64,000 nucleotides of DNA from Eudorina sp. 2006-703-Eu-15. Taxonomy: Eukaryota; Chlorophyta; Chlorophyceae; Chlamydomonadales; Volvocaceae. Shown here piece after piece: positions 13,701 through 25,444 of the stretch; within the stretch, counting starts at the first letter, position 1; every line of letters starts with the position of its first letter. The stretch lies in NCBI GenBank assembly GCA_003117195.1, contig BDSI01000026.1:614397-678396 (forward strand). Reading direction: 5' to 3'. The notes beneath the pieces are model-generated. The model was not told where the DNA came from. It made no database searches and saw only the letters and a list, made by a program, of their open reading frames with translations. A program made the translations under genes and the position numbers.

Positions 13701-15262
13701 ACGAGGCGGACGCCTTCCTGGGCCGCCGCTCCGACGCCATGAGCGAGGGCCTGCGGGGGTCGCTCAACGCGCTGCTCTTCCGGACGGGTGACCAGAGCCG
13801 GGACTTCATGGTGGTGCTCGCCACCAACAGGCCGGGTGGGTTACAGCAGGGATGGGGGGGGTGCCGGTGGGGCTGGGGGAAGGGTGGGGCCTGGGGGCGG
13901 CGTTGATCGATCGGCGGTTGGTGGTTGGTGGTTGGTGGTTGCGGTCATGGCGTGCAGTGGAAGAAGGGCCTGGGACGGAAAGCTTTGCGCTGAGGAAAAG
14001 AGGTCGTACCGCCCGACAGCTGCTCTCCTTCGAAAGGACTCCCACCTCCCCCGGATACGCGACTCGGTAAGAGCTGATTGTATCGCCACCTCTTTGCTGG
14101 TCTTGACAAGTCCCCCCATGGATCCACAAAACCCCTCATGGTGCTGACGGAACGCGTACATCAGGTGACCTGGACGATGCCGTACTTGACCGCATGGACG
14201 AGGCGCTGGAGTTCGGGTTGCCGGGCGAGGAGGAGCGCAAGCGGCTGCTGGAGCTGTACCTGGACAAGTACATCGCCAAGGCGGGGACGGCGGAGGGCGG
14301 CGCGGGGGCGAGCACGGCGGGGGGGCCGTTGGCGAGGCTGACGGCGCTGCTCAAGGGCCGCAAGGTGAGCGGGGGGGGGGGGCTTGGGTCGCCCGGGGCT
14401 TGGGACGGGTTTAAATGCCGGCTCGGGGCCCATGGCTGGAGAGGGGATTTTTGGGCTCGGGCCAGGGGCGGTGCAGGGTGTGTGCGTGTCGTACCTCGTG
14501 TCGTACCGCCGGTCGGAGGTTTAGGGAGTGGAGGCGGGGGAGTCACGTGAGCCGAAAGGGGTGGAGCACACCCGGTGGGTGGGCGGGTTGAACCCCTCGG
14601 CCCCACCCGCCTACCTGCTTGAGCGCCCACCCACGCGTACTGTACCAGCTATGGCGAATCGCATTCAAGAGGGCGCAGCTCCACCCGGTTGGCACGCTGA
14701 AGGACACACTCCCGACCTCCCTGACCCATTTCAACGCAAAGCCCCACTCCACCCAACCCACGCGCAGGCCTCCGCGGACAAAATCACCATCTCGGAGGGC
14801 ATCACGGATGAGCTCCTGTCGCAGGCGGCCAAGGCCACGGAGGGCTTCTCGGGTGCGTGCCCGGATGGCAGGGTGGGCGGGTGGACGGGTGGGCGGGTGG
14901 AATGACGAGTGATGGCTGGGAGGGGGTGCAGCGGGGCAGGACGGAGTGGGGCGGGAGGGGTGGGTGGCGGGTCCCGCAGCGGTGTAGCGCTGTACACTGT
15001 ACAACACGTGGTCTTAAACATAACGCTCAACACCCCGAAATGTCGACCCGCAGGTCGCGAGCTGGCCAAGTTGCTGGCCGCTGTGCAAGCGGCTGTGTAC
15101 GGCGCGCCGCAGGCCGTACTAACGCCGGAGATCTGGCGCACGGTTCTGGAGCGGAAGCTGTACGAGCACGCTGAGCGGCGGGCGTTCCGTCTCGGGCACC
15201 ACGGGACCGGGGACTCCACCGCGGCGGCGGCGGCGGCGGCCCCGAGCTCCGGCTCCAGCTGA
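7770..15262 (+). CDS. ATAD3: ATAD3-family mitochondrial AAA+ ATPase
   Basis: Exons: 7770-7988, 8508-8603, 9273-9329, 9807-9911, 10186-10272, 10575-10707, 11007-11194, 12412-12522, 12865-12967, 13302-13443, 13681-13835, 14165-14364, 14768-14852, 15054-15262. All phases close, giving 629 residues. Domains in order: an N-terminal segment; the ATAD3 signature [16 protein letters not shown]; a long charged coiled coil (residues about 75-235); a hydrophobic segment [10 protein letters not shown] that would cross the inner membrane; then the AAA module with Walker A GPPGTGKT (split across the exon 9/10 junction), Walker [10 protein letters not shown], and a sensor-1-like VVLATNRPG followed by [10 protein letters not shown]. 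The C terminus has an alanine run. In other eukaryotes ATAD3 sits in the mitochondrial inner membrane and affects nucleoid and membrane organisation. That role is carried over from the family. Confidence 0.93.
10268..10332. repeat. Intronic tandem duplication in ATAD3
   Basis: At the start of ATAD3 intron 5 a unit of about 31 bp built on GGTGGGTCGCTGGGCCGGTG is present twice in a row. It overlaps the donor site at 10273. Confidence 0.7.
13014..13057. repeat. Intronic tandem repeat in ATAD3
   Basis: Three near-exact copies of a 15-bp unit, CCAGGCCAGGGCGGC, in ATAD3 intron 9. The third copy ends imperfectly. Confidence 0.75.
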
Positions 15263-16949
15263 GCTCCGGCTCGCGCTCAGCGCCGCACCCGCATACCTTG
15301 CACTCGCACCCCTGTACCCGCACGAGCACCCAACTCCACGTGCGGAAAACGATGTGCGCGCCCCGGGGTGCAGTCGTGGTGGCGGGGCCAGCACCAGTCC
15401 TGGCCTGCGTCCCTCGCAGCAGGACGCGGCCGGGATCTGGGAGTGTTTGGGGGTTTCGGAGGGTTTCGGAGCGTGCGTGGCCCAGATCGAGATGGAGATC
15501 TCACCAGAATCGAGTCGCGCGCGGGCGCCATCAGGAGGTCCTTACTTCATTTCAGGGAGGAGCCGTAAGGTTGCCGCGGCGCGGTTGTTCTGCGTCCGCC
15601 CGGAAAGGGCGTAAAGGGCCGTTTGGAGTCGGTGGGAGACAACTGCTGGGTGGTCCCTGGAGAGCACCGGGTTCGCCACCGGGTCATGCCAAGTAATTGG
15701 GGGGGGGGTATGGGAGGTGTCTGGTCCTATGGGTCAGTCCGTCGGAATGAGGGGGTGTGAGGGTGTGTGCGCAGGTGTTGTGGATGCGCGGGCGCGGGCG
15801 ACGGAGGGGGGTTTCGGACTGTGTTTCCACGAGCGGCCGTGTCGGCGGGCAAGGAAGGCGGCGGTGGCGGCCGCGGTGATGCGGCCACTGGGGGTGGTCA
15901 CCCTTGCAAGGGGGGCGGGCAGAGGAGCCGGCACAGCCAAGGGAGCGGGAGCAGGCCGCCTGAGACTGGTGTCCAGGGACCTCAAGGACTAGGTGGGTGT
16001 TGGTGGCAATCCGGCGGCTGAGGGCCACCCGTGTGTGAATGTGTGTTCATATCTGTGTGTGTCCGTGTGTTGTGTCGTGAGGTGTGATTGTGGAGCGGGG
16101 ACCAACGCCATGGCGGCGAGCAGCCGTCGCGTCCCAAAGCTGTGCACCTGGGGGCACCGCCCATGATCTCTTCTTGTGGACCTTTTGTCCGTCTGGGGTA
16201 GCCTGGACTGGACTGCGCCGTGCAGTGCTGCGCCGTGCTGCGCTGTGCTGCGCCGGCGGCGCTCCCGCGCATCCCAGTCCGCATCTCGTGGTGGCCGTGT
16301 CGCAGGCGTGTCGAGGGTGTGTCGCAAAACAGACATGGTGACCGTCATCCCATCGACTTCTTGATGACTTGACCCAAGTGGACCCCGGTGCCACCGGTGC
16401 CACATCATCTTTGTTGCCGTTGGAGTGGAACTGACAGCAGGCGTCCAAACCGCTACTCTGCTGACCGGTACCTCGGGGAGGGAGGTGCGCGGCGCTGTGT
16501 GATGTGATGTGACGTACTTCTCTCGGCGCCTCGCGCACTGGGGTTTGGGGTTTCAGCACTATGTGGATTTCATTGTGCAAGTGTCGGTACGTGGTGCGGC
16601 GTACCGGGCGGCGTCGGCAAGGACAAGGCGACAATGACCCAAATGACGAGTAGCGAGCGGAGTGCGGTACGGAACGGCAGGGTACGGACAAAGGGATCTC
16701 TCAGGCGGTATCGGATCGGGGCAATTTTGCGAGCACCGGCGCCCGGAGGCGCATTTCGTTGTTATGCTTGCACGGGGGCCGTTTCGTCTACTTGAATTGG
16801 TGGGCGAAGGGTATTGACACAAGAAGGCAGGGACACAATGTGGGGAGCGCCGCCGCTCGGGTTTTTCGCGGGCGTTACACGGCCGGTGCTTGTTGGAGCT
16901 GGTGGAAGGACGGCCCTGAGCTGGTCAGCAAGTGCCCCGTGGGGTCCCC

Positions 16950-16954
16950 TGTAA
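16950..16954 (+). terminator. Candidate TGTAA polyadenylation signal, ATAD3
   Basis: First TGTAA on the plus strand downstream of the ATAD3 stop. TGTAA is the usual polyadenylation motif in Chlamydomonas-type algae. The distance from the stop is long, so assignment is tentative. Confidence 0.35.
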
Positions 16955-17247
16955 GACTCCAGAGTTCCATGCATTGTACGATAGTACGACCCGTGTGATC
17001 AACTGAACCCAGGGGTCCATTGTACGGCCTAAGGGGTCCAAGAGAACCTGGTTCACTTACGAGCCTGAGGTTGCGGGGAATGTGGGTGGATTGGCGCGTG
17101 TAGAGTGGGGCATCTCAGTGGGCAAAACGCACATACACATATACGGACGTGTCTTTGCCTGGGGACATCCTGCTGCAAGGCCGTGCGCATGTATTTAATG
17201 AAAAACGCGTTCCGTCATTGACATTGGAACCCGCGGGCCACCTGCTG

Positions 17248-17303
17248 GCCGCCGGCCGACGCTACCTGCGGGCCGCCGGCCGGCCGGCCGGCCGACGCTA
17301 CCT
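17248..17303. repeat. GC-only direct repeat with GGCC core
   Basis: GCCGGCCGACGCTACCT occurs twice about 37 bp apart, separated by runs of CCGG/GGCC. The segment is self-complementary in parts and could form hairpins. Confidence 0.7.
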
Positions 17304-17949
17304 CACCAGCACGCACTGCGATTAAGGAAAACCCAAGGCGCCTCGAGGACCCGCCCATGGCCCGTGTCACTAGGGACCCATCCCGTTCACGGTGTGATTT
17401 GATTCTGATTTGAACACAAAGTCGTTACCGGCCTCTAGCGCCTCCAGAAACCGCGGGGAAGGTGTCGACGAATCTCTCCGCTGCAACTCCTTCCACTTCC
17501 CCAAAAGGAAGCGTCGCCAGAAACTTGCTTCTAATTAAATGGTTCCGAGCTACGGGGCCGGGGAGGCTAAGACGCGGTGCTATTGCCTTTGACAGGCACG
17601 CCAGCGAGGTCGACTCGGGCAGCAGGCGGCCTTCCGCAGTGGAGAAGATCGCGAACATACGGTAGACGAGCAGGCAAGTGCGGTTTCAAGGATGTACCGC
17701 TGTAAGAACCGTCATGTCTTTTTCATATTTAGTGCTTTGTAATATAGTGTTAAAAGAATTTCCTAAAAGATTTTTGTGGTCTGGATGATGATTGTATGAA
17801 TTATTCTGTAGGTTTTAGTAGGTTTCTGCGTTTACACGTTATTACGTTTACATGCTGCCGTACACGCCCAAAACCACTTGATCCCCATTTCCAATCAAAA
17901 GTCCGCCTGGCCACCAGTATTCTTCCTCCTTTCCGAAACACCCGCGGAA

Positions 17950-19506
17950 ATGGATGCAACCGGCAGCAAGGCCGCGGCGGTCAAAGCCGCAGAGTCGAAC
18001 CTGAGGGCCTGTGTTGAAATCGCGCAGGTTATTGCGCGTAATGCACACAGGCTGAAGGGCAACTACCTGGAGAACGCCGCGGCATTCGTGAGGCAAGCCG
18101 ACGAACAGCTGCAGAAGGCGCTCGCTCTGACAAGCAGCGACTTCGTCGCATGGGAGGACTTCTCCGAGCCCCAATCCGGCAAGTCGCCGTTACTCTTTCA
18201 CCATGCATGTGATCAACCACAACACGCACAAACCGGGCGGTTTCTTCGGCCCGGTGGGAACGTACGGGCAGGCCCCTGATGGTGACTCGCGAGCCCCCAT
18301 GGCCCTTCAAGAGTACGTTCCACCGCTAGAGAAGTGACCCCGCCTTGGTTGGGGTGGTGGTTCGCTAATAGGGGCGCCCTGGTGGCTAACTCCCCATGAG
18401 CAGGCTTTATCCCCTGCCATGGTTGGTTCTCAGGAACGGGGTGGTTCCCTGGTAGTGTGGGCCCGGGGAGTGTTTCGGTGCACTTGTGGAGCCTGTCCGG
18501 AGCGCCATGGTGGCGCCAGTTCGTTTAAGCAGTGTATGGTGAGGAAGCCTCGGCTGTCGCCGTTGGCTGTCACCGATGACCCGCGGGGTCCGCTGTAACA
18601 TCCTTAATAAAACAAACCGGACTCGCTATGCCATGTATTGATGGTGTAATGAGTACTTTGTAATCAAAATAGCATGCCGTTTACTGCCGTCCTTGAGAGC
18701 GTGTTTGTTGCACAGTCTCTAATCGACCGATGCGTTTTGCTCCGTCCTGACTGTGCCTGCAGAGCCTCTGCATCTGACCGCGGCCGCGGCCACGTCCACC
18801 CCTGCGCAACAATCTCCATCGCCCGCGACCCCGCCGTCCCCAGTCCAGCAGTCGAATCCATTCGCCGAGCAGGAGCCGACCTTTTGGCGCATATGGCCCC
18901 GTTCGGAGTCCTACGTGGGTTGCCTGGACTATGGCAGCGGTGGGCTGATGCAGGACCAGACGCCCGAGGTGAGCTGCCCTTGTGCCCTACCTATCTAGGT
19001 CCATCCCGACATGCCATAAGGGTTACGATGAGTTACGGGCCCGTGGCCCATGTCCAGGCCAAGTCAGATAATCAACACGCATACATACACGGTGCGGTGC
19101 CACTCCTCACCACCCAGCTACGGTAGCTCAGACCATCCCTGGATCGCAGGTCCGCATCTACCTGGAGCCCGCTGCGACTGCTGATGGTGCTGGCGCTGGC
19201 GCTGGCGCTTGTGGTGCTGCTGGCGGTGCTGATGGTGCTGATGGTGCTGATGGTGCTGCAACACCGTTGCTCGCCGACATCCTGACGGAGCCATTTCTGC
19301 CGCCGCCGCCGTTGCCGACTGCGGCGTCATGCGGTAGCGCCCTCCGCATGGGCGGACTCGGCCGCTGCAGTCGAAAGGAGGTGGAGGAGGATCAGGAGGA
19401 TGCCCTCCTGCTCAGTCCGTCTCGAGTAAAGAAGGTCAAGAAAGCCGCGGCCGGGCCTGCAGCGGCGCTCAACCGGTCCATGAGCTGCGAACATCGGAGT
19501 GGTTGA
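17950..19506 (+). CDS. Unrecognised protein, low-complexity C-terminal half (uncertain three-exon model)
   Basis: Not recognised. Proposed exons 17950-18253, 18763-18968 and 19150-19506 join in phase to give 288 residues. The ATG at 17950 opens MDATGSKAAAVKAAESNLRA, a helical Ala-rich start that continues with KGNYLENAAAFVRQADEQL. Exon 2 is Pro/Ser/Gln-rich, then contains FAEQEPTFWRIWPRSESYVG. Exon 3 has a Gly-Ala-Asp repeat (about 19176-19262), PFLPPPPLP, and a basic KKVKKAAAG near the stop. The exon 2/3 junction (GAG|GTGAGC ... CGCAG|GTC) is convincing. The exon 1/2 junction (donor at 18254) is weak. Without it, the first open frame ends at 18279 and has its own TGTAA at 18594-18598, so two genes are possible. 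No signal peptide or membrane span seen. Confidence 0.4.
18264..18600. repeat. Possible dispersed repeat, copy A
   Basis: The ends of this segment (GGGCAGGCCCCTGATGGTGACTCGC type at the left, GTCACCGATGACCC at the right) resemble 25445-25735 in the same order and orientation. The interior is poorly matched by eye. It would lie in the proposed first intron of the unrecognised gene. No open frame or clear terminal inverted repeat. Confidence 0.3.
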
Positions 19507-21013
19507 AGCGGCGACGTAGCCTCGACCACGAGATGCGATCGGAGATGCGGCGGTCGGAGTCATGGGCATGGGCTTCATGCCCAGGTCCGAGGTGGCCCAT
19601 GAGGGTGATTACTTTCGGAGTGCGGGTCTCCACTCCCCAGGTCCTACGCATCTTGGTTGACGTGGCACGTGGGCTTCCAGGTCCTCCCCGCGTCTGTGGT
19701 CGAAGCGCCTAGACGTGCCGTACGTCCCCTGGGGCCACAGGCCCCTCGTCCCATTGCGAAGGAGGGAAGCAGATGACCGTGCAGGTGGGGATGTGAGCGA
19801 GCGAGCCGGAACGCGTGTGCGGGCCTTAAAGGGCAAGGCTGGGGGGCCGGCTCAAGCGAGTACATATCTCGGGTGCCGTGGCTGGGTCCCTTTGCGCACG
19901 GGTGGAGGAACACTTGACGAATGGTATACTTTGCGGGTCAGAGCGCGATCCGTCCCGACTGCACCATGCTGCACTGTCCAGTCCGATCTGAAGGCGTAAA
20001 GGTCTTCCAAAGCGGCGGCATTCCGAGGGGCTCATCGCAGCTCATCACCGCTTGCGGCATCCAGGGGCCACCTCACGTGGGTCTGCCCTACATGTTGGGT
20101 TTTGATGGACGAGGGTCAAGAGGTGGCTCCAGGGGAGTCCTGGGTCACCAGGGCGGGGCAGCGGGGAGCAAGATAGAGCCAGTTGGGGTTGCGTCAGCGC
20201 TTGTGGACATCACCGACGGTGCGTTTGCTGCGTGAATGCCGTACCTCCGCTGGGGGCTAGTGAATTGTTTTGTTTGCAGAGGCCGCTGCTGAAGAAGCAG
20301 CCTCAGATAGAGCGGGCACAAGTACATGTCCGGAAACCGTAGCCAGATAGTTGTGTTACAGTGGACCTCTCGAAGCTGCGGACGCTCCACCGTGTTGGTT
20401 GGATTGTATACACGAAACTTGTTACTGTGGCGCACCGGGGCCGTCGGTGCTAATAGGCGATCATTGCGTCATGGGGTTTCACGCGTATAGTTTATCCGCT
20501 TGTGCGTGGCAGCTAGCAGGCTTCCTGTGCGTACAGCTGCACACCTGTTCGTTATCGAACAATATCTTTTGTTATATGGTATGAACGATGAGTTTGAGAT
20601 TTGACGTGAACGCGTCGTGCTAAGTATCTCTGGCACGAAAACCCGGTCGGCTTAAGACATCGAACCGCTGCAAGTTTGGGTCACCGAAAACCCGTCATTG
20701 AAAGTGAAGTACGGCTTGCAAATAATATTATGAAGTCATCATTTTGTCGATGTTTATGGAACGCACCTGCCCGGGCGCTCCCGTTTCACCGTTGATGCCT
20801 TGACGGTTGAGGCAGACTCTTAGAAATCTGCATATAGATCACACTAAAACTGAAGTATTGCCAGAGAGCCCGAGCGCCAGATTGCGAGACCACCGTGAAA
20901 CCTTCAGTTGGTTAGCTTCCACCTTCGACCGTTATCGACGGTTGGAATGCAAACACCTGTCCTCCGCGCAGGCAGATGAACAACTATTCTTACTATGAAG
21001 CTCACGAGCTGCT
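19507..21013. other. Intergenic region upstream of first guanine deaminase gene
   Basis: About 1.5 kb with no coding sequence I can support and no TGTAA on the plus strand. Base composition shifts from GC-rich to AT-rich after about 20550, as expected of a promoter-proximal region. No specific promoter element can be named. Confidence 0.5.
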
Positions 21014-24000
21014 ATGGAGGCTGATAACACGTTTGCGTTCAGAGGAACCTTCTACCACACGCCAACCTACGGTCATTTAGACGCGCTGCGCGATGTAATT
21101 CTCGTTGTTCAAAATGGAAGAATTGTTAGAATTGCAGACAGCAGCGATGAGGCGGCCGTGCGAGAAGAGTTTGGCCTCGGCACGGTCCGAAACTTAAAGG
21201 CACGCAATTGCCGTTGCTCGATGTTGCACCCGAATCACCTCACGGGGACGCAAATCTTCTATTGTGATTAAAAACAATTGCCATCGTCCCATCCGCTTCC
21301 GGCCCTCAGACAGGCCAGTACTTCCTGCCCGGCTTCATCGACACCCACGTGCACGCCCCGCAGGTACTGCCACACAACGAACAAAGGTCTTGTCCTGCCT
21401 CCTCCTTGCTTCCTTTTCGGGGCCTTTCCTCCCAAATCCCTCTCTCCATTCCACCATCCTCCTGCGACTGATTGTCTCCTAAAACGACAATTTCCGTTAT
21501 GACTTTCCAAATCGCGATCCTCGCATCCCCACTCACCATGCGCTTCCCTCGCCTTTTCCCCTCCCGCGCCTTCCTGGCCCACTTGCCACCCTACTCACGA
21601 TGCGCGCGCCAGTACCTGTTCACGGGCACCGGCACCGACGTGCCCCTCATGGAGTGGCTGCGCAAGTACACCTTCCCCGCGGAGGGCTCCTACCGGGACC
21701 TGGACGCGGCGCGCCGCCGCTACGCGCTGCTGGTGAAGCGCTTCCTGGCCAACGGGACCACCACCGCCCTCTACTTCGGCTCGCTGCACCTGCAGCCCAA
21801 CCTGGTGCTGGTGGACACAATCGAGCGCCTGGGGCAGCGCGCGGTGGTCGGCAAGGTGCGTGCAGCAACCTGGAAAACCCGACCGAACCGACCCAACAGA
21901 AGGTGTACTGTATGGGGGCTCAGGGTTTTTCACCGCACCGGTGCCACCGTTTTGGGTTTGGGGAGAGAGGGAGGTGCTCTTACACGGTCGCCTACGCCCT
22001 ACGTCCTCCCCGCTAAAACATTTTCGTGAACAGGGGCATACCATTTAGTTGGTTGGTTAGTACGGATGTACGGTGCCGCTCTACCGCCGTACCCGCAGGT
22101 GAGCATGGACCGGCTGTCCGCCGAGGACTACATCGAGACGACGGCCGACGGGCTGCGGGACGCGGAGGCATTCGTGACGTACACCCTGGGCAAGCAGTGC
22201 CCCCGCATCCAGCCCTGCATCACGCCGCGCTTCATCCCCACCTGCACCCTGGAATCCATGAAGGGTAGGAGGGCCACGGGGCAGTGCGCTGAGGGCCGCC
22301 TGGCGGTCAGCGGCTCCCGCTGGGCGTGGGATCCATCGTCTCGACACCCATAGTCCCATACCCGACCAGGAGTCCATGAAGGCTGTGGAGAGCGGGACTG
22401 GTAGGGCAGGAGGCGCAGCGCCGAGGGCGGGTTGCAGGTGATGGGTGAGTAGCTGGGTGCGGTGGGCGCCACCTCCTGCGCTGACCGGCTTGATCGGGGA
22501 AGTAAAAAAGGAGCGCAAGCCATTACCCACCGTACCTATCCGGTTGACAGCTTCAGGTCGTCTGTCCCGGCGTCGTTTAGCGCTTAATCACCCAGTCAGA
22601 TGGACACGGTAACATGCTCAGCATCAAGATGGGCCGTCGGTAAAGCGCGCCCTCTGCCGTTTGCCTCGGATTTAGCACCGTCTCGCCTTGGCAATCATCT
22701 CGCCTTGGCAATCATCTCGCCTTGGCAATCATCTCGCCTTGGCAATCATCTCGCCTTGGCAATCATCGGCTGCAGTGTGGAGCACTGCAGCCGCCCGTCC
22801 TCCCTCAACCTGCCACCCCCTTCCCTTCCCTTGCCGCCCTCCGCGCGGCTTGTGACGGCAGGCCTGGCCGAGATCGCCGCCAAGTACGGCTGCCACATCC
22901 AGTCGCACATCTCCGAGTGCTGCGGGGAGGTCAACTGCGTGCGCGAGATGCACCCCGAGTACGCCTCCGATGCGGCGGTGTTCGAGGAGATGGGGCTGCT
23001 CACGTCCCGGACCGTCATGGCGCACGGCACCCTGCTGTCCGACGACGACATCCGCCACCTGGCACGGCGGGGAACCGCCGTCAGCCACTGCCCGCTCTCA
23101 AACTTCATGTTTGGGGACGCCTTCTTCAGGTGGTGTGGACTGTGGTTCGGCGGCGTGAGTGCCTTGCCTGTCGCCTGCTCGTCCGCGGATCAGCGAGCGT
23201 GGCGGAGCCCTAGCTGCTAGCTCGCATGCCTGTCTGTCCGGCTGCCCGGCTGGCCGCCTGGCTGGCTGCTTTCTTGCCTGACTGGCCGACTGACTGACTG
23301 ACTGGCTGCGCGTCTTCCTGGCCCACGCCCAATGTGTGACCGCGCTCCCACCTTGCCATGTCTTCCATCGCGCAGGGTGAACCACGCGCTGTCGCTTGGG
23401 CTCAAGGTGGGTCTGGGCACGGACGTCGCGGGCGGCATCTCGCCCTCCATGCTGTCCGCGCAGCGCATGGCGGTCGTCAACAGCCGCTGCATCCGGTCCC
23501 ACCTGATTGCGCTGGCGGGGGGCAGCACGACCCTGACTCCTGACATGGCGAAGGACGTGATCACGTTCAAGGAAGCGCTGTGGCTGGCGACCGTGGGCGG
23601 CGCGCAGGTGGGTCGCCGCGGCCCGGAGAGGCCTGCCCGTCTAATGATTTGGAGGAGGTAAACCAAGTACGGAGGAGTGCGCCTAACCTATCAGGCGTCT
23701 CCCTCCCTCGCCCGCTGGGTTCCTCGCTCCTCTGCACCCCTCTGCCTCCCTTCCTGAGCTGCAAGACAATATGAAGTCGAGCCAGGCAGGCATTGCAAAG
23801 CGGAACCTGGTACCGTATGTGTTTGCTTTGTGTTTCTTTGTGTGCTCAGGCCCTGGACCTGGCCGACCGCGTGGGCACCTTCGAGGTGGGCAAGGAGTTC
23901 GATGCGCTGCTGGTGGACACCAACCTGGGCGGCACCGCGGGCCCCTTCGACGTCTTCCAGGGCGAGGACGACGACCAGCGCTTCGAGAAGTTCATCAACC

Positions 24001-24714
24001 TGGGAGATGACCGCAACATCATCGAGGTCTACGTGCAGGTAGGCGGGGCCGGTGCGAGGGGCGCAGTCGTGTTTGGCATGTCAGTGCGATGTGCGGGCGC
24101 GGGTGCGGGGACGGGCGCGAACTAGAATCGAGACCGGAGGAAAGGTGCGGCGTCCTGCTTACTTGCGACTGGGGGTACCGTTCTTCTGGTCAGTTCTGGC
24201 TCACAGGACCCAGAAGGTTATGAGACGCGAGGTGGGAGCGAATGTAAGGCCTTACGCGTTCTTCTTGATAGGCTGTCAGGCGGAACGTTGTGCAACCCGA
24301 AGGGGCACTTCTTCCATTGCATGTAGCTACCGTGGTTGCCCACAGCATGCGCACCCAAGTCTCGCCGCTTTACGGCCATCCCGACGCCGCCGGGTCTGGG
24401 GCACCACGGTGCAGGGAGTGTGTGTCAAACGCGGCTCGGAGTTTCCTTTGGAGGGCGGCGGCGCCGGCGCGGGCGGCTCGGGGGCCAGCGAGGAGAACGC
24501 GGACCGGCTCATGTCGGCGCCCACACCTTCGGAGCCGGGCGATGCGGACTCGTTCGTAGATCTCGCGCATGAAGATCCGGCGGCCGGCGAGGCGGATCTT
24601 GAAACTGTTGGCCAGGGCGCGGCCGACAAGGGTGACGGGTCAGGAGGCGATGATGACGGCGGCGACGACGGCGCGACAGATGCGGCCCCGGCGGCGAAGC
24701 GCGCACGCCGCTGA
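21014..24714 (+). CDS. GDA: Guanine deaminase, tandem copy 1
   Basis: Hydrolyses guanine to xanthine and ammonia in purine salvage and catabolism. Exons: 21014-21199, 21310-21363, 21613-21855, 22099-22264, 22862-23129, 23376-23607, 23850-24038, 24415-24714; 545 residues. It is an amidohydrolase-superfamily enzyme with the expected zinc ligands: PGFIDTHVHAPQ (His75, His77), HIQSHISECCGEVN (His232), MAHGTLLS (His271) and GLGTDVAGG (Asp322). The spacing matches animal guanine deaminases. Intron 1 starts with GC (AAG|GCACGC), so it is a GC-AG intron. After the conserved core there is a family-atypical tail of about 80 residues, rich in Gly, Ala, Asp and Glu and ending KRARR. No transit or signal peptide. 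Exon 1 uses codons such as AGA, ATT and TTA that are rare in later exons. A 17-bp minisatellite lies in intron 4. Confidence 0.93.
22683..22767. repeat. 17-bp minisatellite, five exact copies
   Basis: TCGCCTTGGCAATCATC repeated five times head to tail without mismatch, inside intron 4 of guanine deaminase copy 1. The equivalent intron of copy 2 lacks it. Confidence 0.95.
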
Positions 24715-25006
24715 GGCTTTTAGGGGTTGGGGCGTGGGGTGGGCAGGCGACATGCAAGCAAGGCGTCGCTCGCGGGGACCGGCGGCCGCGTGAGTGTGTG
24801 CGGAGTCACGGATTGGGACAGGCGGGTCGCCCCAGGGTGCCGTGGCCCCTGCCGACGAGCGAACAAGACCAGACAGAAGGTTGCCTCGTCGCAACGAGGC
24901 TTGGGGGCGGCAGGATGCCACTTCAGGCGTGGTTTGTTGCAGTCATGGTGCGTGGTCGTCCTGTACCACTGGTGATCGTATTTGTACTGTGTTCCAGGTT
25001 GTATCG

Positions 25007-25011
25007 TGTAA
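25007..25011 (+). terminator. Candidate TGTAA polyadenylation signal, guanine deaminase copy 1
   Basis: First TGTAA after the stop at 24712-24714, about 290 bp downstream, a plausible 3' UTR length. Confidence 0.5.
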
Positions 25012-25329
25012 GCCGGAGATATTTGCTATTTTCTGCCTTATCGGTGAACACGGCAAGGGAGGCAGGTCCGTCAGTGGGGGCAGTCCGTCCATCGGTGCGG
25101 AGATGCGCAGCTCGACCATGATGCATCTGCGGCACTCAATGTGGAGGGTACCGAAGCTCCGAAGGTGTGTGTGTGTGTGTGTGTCAGTGCGCGGCGCAAG
25201 TCACTTGATGCCATGTCAGGCACACGTTGGTAATGACAAGAACAGTTATGGGAGATTTGTGCATGGCGGGTCGTCCTGTTTGTCAATTCGTGTACGTTTT
25301 GAGTGTTCTCAGAGACGTTGTGCCTAAGG

Positions 25330-25366
25330 GTTGTAGGGTTTAGGGTTTAAACCGTTAAACCCTAGC
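25330..25366. repeat. Short interstitial telomere-like palindrome
   Basis: GTAGGGTTTAGGGTTTAAAC is followed by CGTTAAACCCTAG, so two plant-type TTTAGGG units face an inverted CCCTAAA-like unit and form a short palindrome centred on GTTTAAAC. It lies exactly between the duplicated deaminase genes. Confidence 0.7.
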
Positions 25367-25444
25367 CTCTCTCGCGCGGTAGTTGTCTGCCCGAATTCTG
25401 CGCAGAAAGGCCGTAATTGAACCGACACGGCACAGGTGGATTTG

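Larger units (their letters stand above)
15263..17949. other. Non-coding stretch, 3' flank of ATAD3
   Basis: About 2.7 kb with no coding sequence I can support. TGTAA motifs occur at 16950-16954 and 17700-17704. The first could end the ATAD3 transcript, which would imply a 3' UTR of about 1.7 kb. A GC-only repeat lies at 17248-17303. The last 250 bases become AT-rich, as expected near a promoter or polyadenylation region. Confidence 0.6.

Noticed and set aside
17462..17665. Small plus-strand open frame (67 codons) before the unrecognised gene
   Set aside because: No conserved feature, overlaps an equally long minus-strand frame, no supporting splice or polyadenylation context.
21595..22044. 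Minus-strand open frame of 149 codons
   Set aside because: Opposite strand of deaminase exon 3 and the next intron.
25164..25184. GT dinucleotide run
   Set aside because: Common microsatellite; noted only as part of the spacer.
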